The position numbers and the translations under genes are program-made. Below the pieces are notes generated by a model, which did not search any database, was not told where the DNA came from, and saw only the letters and a program-made list of their open reading frames with translations. From NCBI RefSeq assembly GCF_001718795.1, contig NZ_CP013438.1:1736001-1800000 (forward strand): 64,000 nucleotides of DNA, read 5' to 3'. Below, one piece after another: positions 29,607-39,286 of the stretch. Every line of letters starts with the position of its first letter. Positions within the stretch are counted from its first letter, which is position 1. Source of the stretch: Burkholderia latens (GTDB taxonomy: Bacteria > Pseudomonadota > Gammaproteobacteria > Burkholderiales > Burkholderiaceae).

Positions 29607-30644
29607 ATGAAGCAGGAAGACAAGGGAACCGTCGCGATCAGCCTCGTCGCTTACAGCGTCGAGCTTGCCACCCGGCGCGGCGTCGCGGCCGAGCCGCTGC
29701 TCGCGCAGGCAGGCATCGCGCCCGCGCTGCTCGTGCAGCCGCGTGCGCGCGTGTCCGCTCAGCAATATGGCGCGTTGTGGAATGCGATCGCGCGCGCGCT
29801 CGACGACGAATTTTTCGGGCAGGATCGCCATCCGATGCGCAGCGGCAGCTTCATCGCGATGAGCCAGGCCGCGCTGTCCGCGCAGGACGGGCTCCATGCG
29901 ATGGCGCGTGCGGTGAATTTCATGCACTGCGTGCTCGACGACCTGCACGCGGAGCTCGACGCGAATCCCCAGCGCGTGCGGCTGCGCTTCGTGCACCGCA
30001 ACAGCGTCGCCGCACCCGCGATGTTCACGTACGCGACCTATTTCATCATCGTGTACGGGCTCACCTGCTGGCTGATCGGGCGGCGGATCCCGGTGCTGCA
30101 CGCGAGCTTTCGCTGCGACACGCCGCCGGCCGACCATGAATATCCGTCGATGCTGTGCGACGACATGCGGTTCAACCAGCCCGATTCGTATGTCGATTTC
30201 GATCCCGAATTCGCGACGCTGCCCGTCGTGCAGAACGCGAAGACGCTGAAGACGTTTCTGCGCAACGCGCCGGCCAGCTTCATCGTCAAGTACCGCAACC
30301 CGAACGCGCTCGCGCAGCGCGTGCGCACGGTGCTGCGCAGGATGCCGCCCGCGTCGTGGCCCGGCGCCGGCGGGATGGCCGCGCGGCTGCACGTGGCCGA
30401 GGCGACGCTGCGCCGCAAGCTGCACCAGGAAGGCCACGCGTACCAGTCGATTAAGGACACGCTGCGGCGCGACCTCGCGTTCGAGGCGCTGGCCGATCCG
30501 TCGCGCACGATCGCGGACGTCGCTGCCGCTGCCGGTTTCGCCGAACCAAGCGCGTTCTACCGCGCGTTTCGCAAATGGAGCGGGCGCAGTCCGGCCGAGT
30601 ACCGGGAAGAAACGCTCGCGCGCGGCGGCGGCGCCGGCGGCTGA
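29607..30644 (+). CDS. AraC-family regulator of the valine operon (Arabinose_bd type)
   Basis: A 345-residue regulator. The N-terminal ~200 residues match the Arabinose_bd/OruR-type domain (SVELATRRGVAAEPLLAQAG, MSQAALSAQDGLHAMARAV), and the C-terminal ~100 residues hold two HTH motifs (MAARLHVAEATLRRKLHQEG and VAAAAGFAEPSAFYRAFRKW). MmsR, an AraC activator, controls mmsAB in Pseudomonas; this divergent gene likely does the same job here, though the family branch is different enough that I give no symbol. Confidence 0.88.
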   Translation: MKQEDKGTVAISLVAYSVELATRRGVAAEPLLAQAGIAPALLVQPRARVSAQQYGALWNAIARALDDEFFGQDRHPMRSGSFIAMSQAALSAQDGLHAMARAVNFMHCVLDDLHAELDANPQRVRLRFVHRNSVAAPAMFTYATYFIIVYGLTCWLIGRRIPVLHASFRCDTPPADHEYPSMLCDDMRFNQPDSYVDFDPEFATLPVVQNAKTLKTFLRNAPASFIVKYRNPNALAQRVRTVLRRMPPASWPGAGGMAARLHVAEATLRRKLHQEGHAYQSIKDTLRRDLAFEALADPSRTIADVAAAAGFAEPSAFYRAFRKWSGRSPAEYREETLARGGGAGG

Positions 30645-30765
30645 GCGCGAGCGTTTCAGCCCCGGCTTCGCGCTTTCTGCCGAAACCGCCTAATCTTCAA
30701 GCATCGGGCCAACGCCCTTTCCGCGAGCCGGACGGCGTGCGGCCGCGCGCCGCCCGGACGCCCCG

Positions 30766-32334
30766 ATGCGCATTCACCGTCATGGGCCGCCGCCTGCGTC
30801 TGCATCGCGGGGCGGCCACCCCCGTCACCCGCTGTCCGCGCGGGTCGCACGCGCCGCGCTGTTCGCAGCGCTGCTCGTCATGTGCGCGGCGGTTGCCGCG
30901 CTGACGCGCGCGGCAGCGGCGCCGGTCATCGTGATTCCCGTCAACGGCGCAATCGGCCCGGCCAGCGCCGACTTCATCGTGCGTTCGCTCGACCGCGCGG
31001 CGCGCGAGCAAGCGCCGCTCGCGATCCTGCAGCTCGACACGCCGGGCGGGCTCGACACGTCGATGCGGCAGATCATCAAGGCGATTCTCGGCTCGCCGGT
31101 GCCGGTAGCGGCCTTCGTCGCGCCGGGAGGTGCACGGGCCGCTAGCGCCGGCACCTATATCGTCTACGCGAGCCACGTCGCCGCGATGGCGCCCGGCACC
31201 AATCTCGGCGCGGCATCGCCGGTGCAGTTCGGGATCGGCGGTACGCGTGGCGCGCCGAAACCCTCGCCTGCCGGCACGTCGGGCGCTGCCGGTGCATCGG
31301 CTGCATCGGCGTCGTCGGGCGTACCTGGCGCACCGGTTGCGCGCGCCGAATTGCCGAACGATACGCAGTCGACCGAAATCCGCAAGGCGACGCAGGACGC
31401 CGCCGCGTACATCCGCGGCCTCGCGCAGCTGCGCGGACGCAATGCCGACTGGGCCGAGCGCGCGGTGCGCGAGGCCGTGAGCCTGCCCGCCAACGACGCG
31501 CTCACGCAGCACGTCGTCGACGTGATCGCGCAGGATCCGGCCGATCTCGCGCGCCGGCTAGACGGCCGCACGGTGACGACGACCGCCGGCACGCTGCATC
31601 TCGCGACCGCGCATGCACCGCTCGTCGTGCTCGCGCCCGACTGGCGCAGCCGCTTCCTGGCGATCATCGCGGACCCGAACGTCGCGCTGATCCTGCTGAC
31701 GATCGGCATCTACGGGCTGTTCTTCGAATTCGCGAATCCCGGCTTCGTGCTGCCGGGCGTGGCCGGCACGATCTGCCTGCTGGTCGGTCTGTTCGCGATG
31801 CAGTTGCTGCCGATCAGTTACGCGGGGCTCGGGCTCGTGCTGCTCGGGCTCGGCTGCCTCGTCGCGGAGGCGTTTCTGCCGACCTTCGGCGTGCTCGGCT
31901 TCGGCGGGATCGTCGCGTTCACGATCGGCGCGCTGATGCTGATCGACACCGACGTGCCCGGCTACGGGATTCCATGGCCGGTGATTGCCGGCCTCGCCAT
32001 CGGCGGCGGGTTGCTGGTCGCCGCCGTGTCGAGCGTCGCGCTACGCGCGCGGCGGCGGCCCGTGGTGACGGGCGCCGAGGCAATCGTCGGCAGCATCGGC
32101 GAAGTGCTCGACGACGGCCTGCGCGCCGATCAGCCGCAGGGCGCGGCCGGCCCCGAGCCGTCGGCGGCGGGCTGGGCGCGCGTGCACGGAGAACGCTGGC
32201 GCGTCGCGAGCAGCACGCCGCTCGCCGCCGGCTGCCGCGTGCGCGTCACCGGCCGCCACGGGCTGACGCTGACCGTCACGCCGCTCTACGACGTGCCGGC
32301 ACACGAACAACAACAGCAGGGAGCACCGTCATGA
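30766..32334 (+). CDS. NfeD-type membrane serine protease (ClpP class)
   Basis: A 522-residue membrane protein: N-terminal signal or anchor ([20 protein letters not shown]), a ClpP/SppA-like protease domain with [18 protein letters not shown] and nucleophile [16 protein letters not shown], then four to five transmembrane helices ([20 protein letters not shown] onward) and a C-terminal OB-fold NfeD domain. The expected general-base Lys is in [17 protein letters not shown] low-complexity Gly/Ala/Ser/Pro stretch (about residues 158-195) is inserted in the protease region. It is followed by a slipin with an ATGA overlap, the conserved NfeD-SPFH pair thought to control membrane protein quality. 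Confidence 0.92.
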   Translation: MRIHRHGPPPASASRGGHPRHPLSARVARAALFAALLVMCAAVAALTRAAAAPVIVIPVNGAIGPASADFIVRSLDRAAREQAPLAILQLDTPGGLDTSMRQIIKAILGSPVPVAAFVAPGGARAASAGTYIVYASHVAAMAPGTNLGAASPVQFGIGGTRGAPKPSPAGTSGAAGASAASASSGVPGAPVARAELPNDTQSTEIRKATQDAAAYIRGLAQLRGRNADWAERAVREAVSLPANDALTQHVVDVIAQDPADLARRLDGRTVTTTAGTLHLATAHAPLVVLAPDWRSRFLAIIADPNVALILLTIGIYGLFFEFANPGFVLPGVAGTICLLVGLFAMQLLPISYAGLGLVLLGLGCLVAEAFLPTFGVLGFGGIVAFTIGALMLIDTDVPGYGIPWPVIAGLAIGGGLLVAAVSSVALRARRRPVVTGAEAIVGSIGEVLDDGLRADQPQGAAGPEPSAAGWARVHGERWRVASSTPLAAGCRVRVTGRHGLTLTVTPLYDVPAHEQQQQGAPS

Positions 32335-33104
32335 TGGGCTACACGTTTGGCTTCGGCAGCGTCCTGATCGTCTTCGTCGTGGTGCTCGTCGCATCGTCGA
32401 TCCGCATCTTCCGCGAGTACGAGCGCGGCGTCGTGTTCATGCTCGGCCGCTTCTGGAAAGTGAAGGGGCCAGGGCTCGTCCTGATCATTCCGGTCGTCCA
32501 GCAGGTCGTGCGGATCGACTTGCGCACCGTTGTGTTCGACGTGCCCGCGCAGGACGTGATCACGCGCGACAACGTGTCGGTGAAGGTCAATGCGGTCGTG
32601 TATTTCCGCGTCGTCGATCCGGAGAAGGCCGTGATCCAGGTCGCGCGCTTCTTCGAGGCGACGAGCCAGCTCGCGCAAACCACGCTACGCGCGGTGCTCG
32701 GCAAGCACGAGCTCGATGCGCTGCTCGCCGAGCGCGAGCAATTGAACGCCGATATCCAGAAGACGCTCGACGCGCAGACCGACGCGTGGGGCATCAAGGT
32801 GTCCACCGTCGAGATCAAGCACGTGGACCTGAACGAGACGATGATCCGTGCGATCGCGCGCCAGGCCGAGGCCGAGCGCGAGCGGCGCGCGAAGGTGATC
32901 CACGCGGAAGGAGAATTGCAGGCGTCGGAGAAGCTGCTGCAGGCCGCGCAGCGGCTCGCGCAGCAGCCGCAGGCAATGCAGCTGCGCTACCTGCAGACGC
33001 TGACGACGATCGCGGCGGACAAGAATTCGACGATCGTGTTTCCGCTGCCGGTCGATCTGCTCGGCGCGTTGCTGGAGCGATTGGGGCCGCCGCGCGAGCG
33101 TTGA
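32331..33104 (+). CDS. Slipin, SPFH/band 7 membrane protein
   Basis: A 257-residue protein with one N-terminal transmembrane helix ([17 protein letters not shown]), the band 7 domain ([41 protein letters not shown]) and an Ala/Glu-rich coiled coil near residue 180. SPFH proteins form membrane scaffolds; partner NfeD proteases cleave the slipin C-terminus in archaeal examples. The start overlaps the NfeD stop. Confidence 0.94.
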   Translation: MMGYTFGFGSVLIVFVVVLVASSIRIFREYERGVVFMLGRFWKVKGPGLVLIIPVVQQVVRIDLRTVVFDVPAQDVITRDNVSVKVNAVVYFRVVDPEKAVIQVARFFEATSQLAQTTLRAVLGKHELDALLAEREQLNADIQKTLDAQTDAWGIKVSTVEIKHVDLNETMIRAIARQAEAERERRAKVIHAEGELQASEKLLQAAQRLAQQPQAMQLRYLQTLTTIAADKNSTIVFPLPVDLLGALLERLGPPRER

Positions 33105-33207
33105 CACACGCGTGTGCCGGCCCGCACGGCGCACGCCAGCGCCGCCGTGGCGCCGCGCCCATCGGCACCGGCCGCGTCCGCGTCGTCCGGCCCGTGCGCC
33201 GCCCGCG

Positions 33208-34485
33208 TCAGGCCAGCAGCTTGCGCTCGGTCTTGCCGTACTTGATCGACTTCTCGTCCGGGATCATCAGCCCCGTGTGCTCGTCGCGGCCTTGCAGCAG
33301 GAAGCGCGCGCCCGGGTCGCCGATCTGTTCGGCCGCGAGCTTGCTATCCGCGCCGATCTCGCCTTTCTTCATCCGGTTGACGATCACGCCGGCCGCGGTG
33401 TCCTTGAAATCCCGCAGCATCCACGCGTCGCCGTCGCTGTCGCCGAACACCAGCAGCGGGCCGTAGCCCTTCTTCGATGCGAGGACGTTGCGGATTCCCA
33501 CCGTCTTGCCGGGCCCCCAGTTGAAATGCCACCCGGCCGGATAGGTGCTCGTGTACTTGCCGTCCTGCATGTCGAGACGCAGGCCGATCACGTTCTCGGG
33601 CGGCACGCCGTAGCCATAGTTCGGATTGCCGGCGAATACGCGCACGACGTCGTCGAGCGATGCGGTGCTCACGTACACGTCGATGCCGTTAGCACGCAGC
33701 GTATGCATCACCGCGCGGATTTCCTCGTGAATGCGGATGCCGTGAAAATGCGTATCGGCCACGACGCCCGCCTTGCCCGGCAGCGCCTTCGGGCTTTCGT
33801 AGCGGACCTTGCGCAGCGCGTCTCCGATACCGTAGTTGTTCGACGCTTCCGCCATCGCCTGCAACTCGGCGGTCGTCATGTTCTTGTAGAAGTAGATGAT
33901 CCACTTGTAGCCGACTTCGAGCGGATGCGTGTCGCAGATCGCGTCGTACATGAAGTACAGCTTCGCGCGGAAATCCTTGAACTGGTCGGTCTCGCGAATC
34001 TCGTCGAGGCTCTTGTCGCCGCCGAAGCCCTTGTAGTTCGCATGGAGCCAGCGGTAGTCGGACTCGACGTCGGCGGCCAGATCCTCCATCGTTACCGGCT
34101 TGCCGTCGACGGTCGTGTAGTCCTTCATGAACGCGCCCTTCGGCACGTCCTTCCACATCACGGCGACGAACTCGTCAGGCGTCAGCTTGTATTGCAGATG
34201 GTTGATCTGGTACATCAGCAACGCCTCCTCGCAGTCGTTCATGATGCACGTGTTGTCCCAGTCGAATACTGCGTACGGGCGGCGCTTTCCGTCGTAGCGC
34301 GCGCTCGCGACGCCATGCTGGTCGAGCACCGCTTGCAGGCGCGCGGCGTTGAACGGCGACCAGCGGCCGGGGTCGAGCGCGTCGGGCGCGGTGGCACGCT
34401 TCGCGTTGGCCGTGCCGGCCTTGAGCATCAGCGGCGTCGCGGCGCTCGCCGCGGCAAGGGTATTGATGAACTGGCGGCGTTGCAT
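33208..34485 (-). CDS. Exported HAD phosphatase, phosphorylcholine phosphatase-like
   Basis: A 425-residue protein with a twin-arginine-like signal (MQRRQFINTLAAASAATPLM) and HAD motif I AVFDWDNTCIMNDCEEA, the metal/phosphate site. Later motifs are VSTASLDD and LLVFGDSDGDAWML with the acidic motif IV. This pattern and length match the PchP phosphorylcholine phosphatase group of Pseudomonas and Burkholderia, which releases choline from phosphorylcholine in the periplasm. A different phosphomonoester is possible. Start at 34485 chosen because the Tat signal begins there. Confidence 0.85.
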   Translation of the reverse strand: MQRRQFINTLAAASAATPLMLKAGTANAKRATAPDALDPGRWSPFNAARLQAVLDQHGVASARYDGKRRPYAVFDWDNTCIMNDCEEALLMYQINHLQYKLTPDEFVAVMWKDVPKGAFMKDYTTVDGKPVTMEDLAADVESDYRWLHANYKGFGGDKSLDEIRETDQFKDFRAKLYFMYDAICDTHPLEVGYKWIIYFYKNMTTAELQAMAEASNNYGIGDALRKVRYESPKALPGKAGVVADTHFHGIRIHEEIRAVMHTLRANGIDVYVSTASLDDVVRVFAGNPNYGYGVPPENVIGLRLDMQDGKYTSTYPAGWHFNWGPGKTVGIRNVLASKKGYGPLLVFGDSDGDAWMLRDFKDTAAGVIVNRMKKGEIGADSKLAAEQIGDPGARFLLQGRDEHTGLMIPDEKSIKYGKTERKLLA

Positions 34486-34981
34486 GGTCTCTCTCCGTTG
34501 AAATGCCGAATCGGCTTCGGTCGCGGCGCTGCGCGACGCGCGGGACACCGGCCCCGCGAAGCCGGGACGGCTTCGAATCGGGGGCGAATGATGTGGCGAG
34601 ACTATTTCGGCAATTTGACAGCGTCGCGCGCCGACACGACCGCGAGTTGCTCCGGCGCGACATCCTGCGCCCGCGCCGAAACCTTGCGTGCTCCGCCCCG
34701 GCGGGCTCCTGCTCGACACGCGTGCCAGGCGACGCCGATCCGGCAGCGGCCGGCCGCAAGCTAGAGCTTTCCCTCCATTTCGGCCGCTGATTAGGAAAAG
34801 TCCTCACTTCCGCGAACGTCGAACCGGCTATGATCGTTACATCATTCAATGGCACATTAAATGCTGGCTGAATAGTCCGCTTTCGGATCACCGGCGGATG
34901 CGTTCGGCATCAGCGCCCCGCATCGCACGGCACGCGCAGCGCGCCGACCGGCACACGCGGGCCGACACATGGAGACGCATC
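34486..34981. other. Divergent intergenic region, no gene seen
   Basis: About 495 bases between the phosphatase and the M24 peptidase. The part from ~34790 to 34890 is unusually AT-rich for the window (for example CGTTACATCATTCAATGG and GGCACATTAAATGC) and contains a short dyad AGGA-AAAG-TCCT near 34795, so promoters for both genes probably lie there. I see no supported small gene. Confidence 0.45.
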
Positions 34982-35881
34982 ATGACTGCCCACCATCCGC
35001 TGCCGGAAGTCCACCTCGACGAACTGCCGCAATTCCGCGCAGTCCAGCAGCTTGCGTACCGTTGCGTGGAAACGGTCGGCGCGATGCTCTACCCCGGCAT
35101 CACCGAGAAGGAGGCCGCGCGGCTGCTGACCGAATGGCTGCAGGACAACGGCGTGCGCGACTGGCTGCACAAGCCGTTTGCGTGGTTCGGCACCCGCACC
35201 GCGTTCGACGGCTTCTCGGGTCTGAAGCATCTGGGCGGCTTCAACGCCGCGTTCTTTCCGAGCAACCGCCAGCTCGAAGCCGACATGCCGGTGATCCTCG
35301 ACGTCGCGCCCGTGCTCGACGGCATCGTCGCGGACGTCGGCTACGCGCACTGTCTCGGCCACAACCCGATCCTCGCGCAGTTGCAGGACGACCTGATGGA
35401 CCATCGCGACATGATCGTGCGGCTCGTGAAGGCGCGCCGTCCGATGGCGGAAGTCGCGCAGGCGGTCGACGCGCTGTGCCGCCGCCAGGGCGTCGAGCCG
35501 CGCCACAAGGCGTATCCGTTCAAGGTGCTCGCGCATCGCGTCGCGAAGATCCACAAGCTGTCGAAGCCGCGGTTCGTCGCGCGCTTCGGGCTGAACGCGA
35601 CGCGCAACCTGCTGCTCGACCAGGGCCGTGCGGCGAAGCAGCAGGGCTGGTCGCCGCTGTGGTCGATCGACCGCCGCTCCGAGCACGCGCCGGTGCCCGG
35701 CCTGTGGGCCGTCGAGCCGCATCTCGGCTTCGCCGGCGTCGGCGCGAAATTCGAGGAACTGCTGGTGATCACCGACGACGATGCGTACTGGCTCGACGAC
35801 GACCTGCCGCACGTGCGCCGCTGGCAGCGCCGCCAGGCCGAGCGTGCGCAGGCCGCGGCGAACGCGCAGGCCGCCGCCTGA
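34982..35881 (+). CDS. M24-family metallopeptidase-like protein
   Basis: A 299-residue protein of the creatinase/aminopeptidase P 'pita-bread' fold. Candidate metal ligands are the Asp residues of VILDVAPVLDGIVADVGYA, a downstream His (KVLAHRVAKIHKL), Glu in LWAVEPHLGFAGVG and Glu in GAKFEELLVITDD. The pattern is less canonical than in true methionine or proline aminopeptidases, so the substrate is open. It heads an apparent operon with the epoxide hydrolase-SDR fusion 47 bases downstream. Confidence 0.8.
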   Translation: MTAHHPLPEVHLDELPQFRAVQQLAYRCVETVGAMLYPGITEKEAARLLTEWLQDNGVRDWLHKPFAWFGTRTAFDGFSGLKHLGGFNAAFFPSNRQLEADMPVILDVAPVLDGIVADVGYAHCLGHNPILAQLQDDLMDHRDMIVRLVKARRPMAEVAQAVDALCRRQGVEPRHKAYPFKVLAHRVAKIHKLSKPRFVARFGLNATRNLLLDQGRAAKQQGWSPLWSIDRRSEHAPVPGLWAVEPHLGFAGVGAKFEELLVITDDDAYWLDDDLPHVRRWQRRQAERAQAAANAQAAA

Positions 35882-35928
35882 CGCATTCCGCGCGCGTTCC
35901 TCCCGAATCCCTGAACGACGGACTCAAG

Positions 35929-37716
35929 ATGCAGCCTCTTTCCGACGAAGCGCCGCTGGCCTTGTTCGAACCGGTTCACAGCGAAACGGCCGTCGCGTCC
36001 GGCGAGCTGACGCTCGCAGTGCGGACCTGGGGCGACCCTGGCCGCTCGCCGGTCGTGCTCGTGCACGGCTATCCCGACGACAGCAGCGTATGGCAGCGCG
36101 TCGCGCCGCTGCTCGCGCGCAAGCACTACGTGATCGCGTACGACGTGCGCGGCGCCGGCCTGTCCGGCGCGCCGAAGCGCACGGCCGACTATCACCTCGC
36201 GAAGCTGACCGACGATTTCATCGCGGTGATCGACACGCTCTGCCCCGCGCGCGCGGTGCACCTGATCGCGCACGACTGGGGCTCGATCCAGAGCTGGGAA
36301 TTCGTCACCGATCCGGGGCTCGCCGGCCGCATCGCGTCGTATACGTCGTGCTCCGGACCATGCCTCGATCACGTCGGTTTCTGGCTGCGCGAACGCGTAC
36401 TGCATCCGACGCCCGCGTCGCTCGCGAAGCTCGGCGGCCAGCTCGTGCGCTCGTGGTACGTGTACCTGTTTCACCTGCCGTTCGTTCCCGAGCTGGGCTG
36501 GCGGCTGTGGCTCGGCCGCGCGTGGCCGCGCCTGCTGCGCCGGATCGAAAAGACGCCCGCCACGCCGCGCGCGACGCAGGCCGACGACGGCGCACGCGGC
36601 GTGCGCCTCTATCGCGCGAACTTCGTGCGCTGCCTGTTCGCGCCGCGCGAGCGGTATGCACACGCACCGGTGCAGACCATCGTGCCGCTCGGCGACAGGT
36701 ACGTGAGCCCCGCGCTGTCGGAAAACCTGTCGCGCTGGGTGCCGCAGTACTACCGCCGCGAAGTCGCGGCCGGCCACTGGCTGCCGCTCGCGGATCCCGC
36801 GCGCTTCGCGAGCCTCGCCGGCGAGTTGATCGATGCAGTCGAGTCGGGCAAGGAACCGCCGGCGCTCGCGAACGCACGCCGCCGCGCGACCAGCGGCCGC
36901 TTCGGCGGCAAGGTCGCGGTCGTCACCGGCGCGGGCAGCGGCATCGGCCGCTGCGCGGCGCTCGCGTTCGCCCGCGAAGGCGCAACGGTGGTCGCTTGCG
37001 ACATCGATCTCGCGAGCGCGGAGCGCACCGCGCTGCTGGTCGGACTGACCGGCGCGACCGCGCATGCGAAGCGCGTGGACGTCGGCTGCGCCGACGACAT
37101 GGAAGCGCTCGCCGCATGGGTCGGCAGCGAGCTCGGCGGCGCGGACGTCGTGATCAACAACGCGGGCATCGGCATGGCAGGCGGCATCCTGGACACGAGC
37201 GAGCAGCACTGGCAGCGCATCCTGCACGTGAACCTGTGGGGCGTAATCCATGGCTCACGGCTGTTCGCGCAGCAGATGGCCGCGCGCGGCGCCGGCGGCC
37301 ACATCGTGAACACCGCGTCGGCGGCCGCGTTCGGGCCGTCGCGCGACCTGCCCGCGTACGCGACGACGAAGGCCGCCGTGCTGATGCTCAGCGAATGCAT
37401 GCGCGCGGAACTCGCGGACAAAGGCATCGGTGTGACGGCCGTGTGCCCCGGCTTCGCGGAAACCGGAATCATGGCGTCGACGCAGTACGCGGGCGCCAGC
37501 GCGCAGGACGAAGCGCGGTTGCGCAAGCGCGCGACGAAGCTGTACCAGCTGCGCGGCCTGAAACCGGAGACCGTCGCGCAGGCGATGGTCGACGGCGTGC
37601 TGCGCAACCGGCCGGTCGTCGCGGTGGGCACCGAAGCACACGCACTGCGCTTCGTCGGCCGTTTCATGCCGTTGCTCGGCCGGATGATCGCCCGCGTCAG
37701 CATGGCGTCGCATTGA
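35929..37716 (+). CDS. EphD-like fusion: epoxide hydrolase (alpha/beta) + short-chain dehydrogenase
   Basis: A 595-residue two-domain enzyme. Residues ~1-310 are an alpha/beta hydrolase with oxyanion loop VLVHGYPDDSSVW and nucleophile motif LIAHDWGSIQSW; Asp in place of Ser marks epoxide hydrolases, and AGHWLPL gives the His. Residues ~325-595 are a classical SDR: TGAGSGIGRCAALAFA, NNAGIGMAGG and catalytic YATTK. Mycobacterial EphD has the same fusion and length and acts in mycolate metabolism; here an epoxy- or hydroxy-lipid substrate is a guess. It is followed by a PF10118 protein. Confidence 0.88.
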   Translation: MQPLSDEAPLALFEPVHSETAVASGELTLAVRTWGDPGRSPVVLVHGYPDDSSVWQRVAPLLARKHYVIAYDVRGAGLSGAPKRTADYHLAKLTDDFIAVIDTLCPARAVHLIAHDWGSIQSWEFVTDPGLAGRIASYTSCSGPCLDHVGFWLRERVLHPTPASLAKLGGQLVRSWYVYLFHLPFVPELGWRLWLGRAWPRLLRRIEKTPATPRATQADDGARGVRLYRANFVRCLFAPRERYAHAPVQTIVPLGDRYVSPALSENLSRWVPQYYRREVAAGHWLPLADPARFASLAGELIDAVESGKEPPALANARRRATSGRFGGKVAVVTGAGSGIGRCAALAFAREGATVVACDIDLASAERTALLVGLTGATAHAKRVDVGCADDMEALAAWVGSELGGADVVINNAGIGMAGGILDTSEQHWQRILHVNLWGVIHGSRLFAQQMAARGAGGHIVNTASAAAFGPSRDLPAYATTKAAVLMLSECMRAELADKGIGVTAVCPGFAETGIMASTQYAGASAQDEARLRKRATKLYQLRGLKPETVAQAMVDGVLRNRPVVAVGTEAHALRFVGRFMPLLGRMIARVSMASH

Positions 37717-37750
37717 CGGCGCACGCCGCCGCAGAGGACAGGAGACACAG

Positions 37751-38656
37751 ATGACCGAATCCGCCGACTATCACAGGATCAAGGCCCGGCACGTGAAGTT
37801 CGACTTCAGCGACACACCGATCACGTGGGTGCCAAACGATCCGGGCAGCACGCACATCATCAACACGCTGAACCTGCTGTTTCCGGAAGGCGAACTGTGG
37901 TTTTGCCGTGTGTACAACAAGGCGCTGCCGCACATCGCCGACGCGCGCCTGCGCGACGAAGCCGAAGGCTTCCTGCGCCAGGAAGCCGTGCATTCGCGCT
38001 CGCACGGCGGCGTGCTCAAGCACTACTACGACCGGCACGGGATCGACACGAAACCGTTCACGCAGAAGCTGAACTGGCTGTTCACGCGCGTGCTCGGCGA
38101 AGCGCCGTTCGGTCTGAAGATCGGTCACACGCGCTTCTGGCTGCGTCAGCAGCTTGCGGTGATCGCGTCGCTCGAGCACTTCTTCGGCTATCTCGGCAAC
38201 TGGGTGCTCAATGCGCACGGGCTCGACGAAGGCCGCGCCGACCCGGCGATGGTCGACCTGTTGCGCTGGCACGGCGCGGAGGAAGTCGAGCACCGCACCG
38301 TCGCGTTCGACATCTACAACCACATGGGCGGCAAGTACGTCGAACGTTGCGTGCATATGGCGTTCGTGATCGTGCTGCTGCTCTATTTCATCACCGGCGG
38401 CGCGCGCTTCATGTACCGGCGCGATCCGGCCGCCGGCCGCTACCCGGGTTTCGTGCTCTCCTGGTGGAAGGGATCGCGGCGCGGCCACCTGCCGTCGTTC
38501 TGGAAGGTGATCGGCGCGGCGCTGCGTTATTTCAAGCCGGGCTATACGCCGCATCACGAAGGCTCGACCGAACAGGCGCTCGCGTATCTGGCGCGCTCGC
38601 CGGCCGCGCAGGCGGCCGCGCACGGCGGCAACTGGGGCACGACGAAAGGCGCGTGA
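37751..38656 (+). CDS. PF10118 predicted metal-dependent hydrolase
   Basis: A 301-residue protein rich in His/Glu pairs: GFLRQEAVHSRSHGGVLKHY, AVIASLEHFFGYLGNW and RWHGAEEVEHRTVAFDIYNH resemble a diiron/ferritin-like four-helix metal site. A hydrophobic helix follows (MAFVIVLLLYFITGGARF). The family is annotated as metal-dependent hydrolase, but the ligand pattern would also suit a lipid-modifying diiron enzyme. It is 34 bases after the EphD-like gene, implying a shared pathway. Confidence 0.85.
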   Translation: MTESADYHRIKARHVKFDFSDTPITWVPNDPGSTHIINTLNLLFPEGELWFCRVYNKALPHIADARLRDEAEGFLRQEAVHSRSHGGVLKHYYDRHGIDTKPFTQKLNWLFTRVLGEAPFGLKIGHTRFWLRQQLAVIASLEHFFGYLGNWVLNAHGLDEGRADPAMVDLLRWHGAEEVEHRTVAFDIYNHMGGKYVERCVHMAFVIVLLLYFITGGARFMYRRDPAAGRYPGFVLSWWKGSRRGHLPSFWKVIGAALRYFKPGYTPHHEGSTEQALAYLARSPAAQAAAHGGNWGTTKGA

Positions 38657-38747
38657 CCCCGTCCGCCGGCGCGTTTGTAACAGCGCTCGGCGGGACGCGT
38701 CCGCCGAAATGCGTACAATCGCGGCTTCATTTCCCGGAGGTGCCGCG

Positions 38748-39035
38748 ATGGCCATGAAGAAAACCGATCTAGAAAAGAACAAGGCGCTCAAGCTGACGCA
38801 CGCGATGAAGCAGTCGAGCTCCTCGCGCTTCGGCAAGGGCGCCGAGGAAGCGGCGAAGCTCGATCGCCGCGCGCAGCGCAAGCTCGACCAGGAACAGGGC
38901 CTCGTGCCGTTCGCGTGCAAGCTCAACGCCGAACTCGTCGAACAGCTGAAGGCGCGTGCCGCCACGCACCCGAACGGGATGACGGGCCTGCTGTCCGAAC
39001 TGCTCGTGAACGGCCTCGCGCAGCGCGATGCGTAA
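38748..39035 (+). CDS. Small conserved hypothetical protein (95 aa)
   Basis: A highly charged, soluble 95-residue protein (MAMKKTDLEKNKALKLTHAM). The Lys/Glu-rich N-terminal half may be a nucleic-acid-binding or coiled region, and the C-terminal half (LNAELVEQLKARAATHPNGM, LLSELLVNGLAQ) looks like a ribbon-helix-helix-type dimer segment. A strong GGAGG site at 38736-38740 supports the start. No function is known to me. Confidence 0.75.
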   Translation: MAMKKTDLEKNKALKLTHAMKQSSSSRFGKGAEEAAKLDRRAQRKLDQEQGLVPFACKLNAELVEQLKARAATHPNGMTGLLSELLVNGLAQRDA

Positions 39036-39209
39036 GCGCCACGTATCTCGAAAATAGTCGTTGACAACGCCACACGACATCGACAAACTCGTTCGCATGC
39101 CTACGTTCAAGCTCATCGCCATCGCGAATCATTGCTCGCTGAACATTCGAAAGAATGGATCACGGGAGGCGCTTGTGCGTTAGCATCCGAGCAGTACTGC
39201 ATGTCACAC

Positions 39210-39245
39210 AAGGCCTCACCGGAAACGGATGAGGCCTTTTTGTTC
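39210..39245 (+). terminator. Rho-independent terminator
   Basis: AAGGCCTCA (39210-39218) pairs with TGAGGCCTT (39230-39238), followed by a T-run. It ends the transcript of the small 95-residue gene and upstream operon. Confidence 0.85.
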
Positions 39246-39286
39246 TGGTGCGCGTCATCCGTCCGGCTCAACGAATGGAGAAGACG

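Noticed and set aside
35341..37251. A 636-residue minus-strand open frame.
   Set aside because: It is antisense to the M24 and EphD-like genes, with low-complexity composition and no family match.
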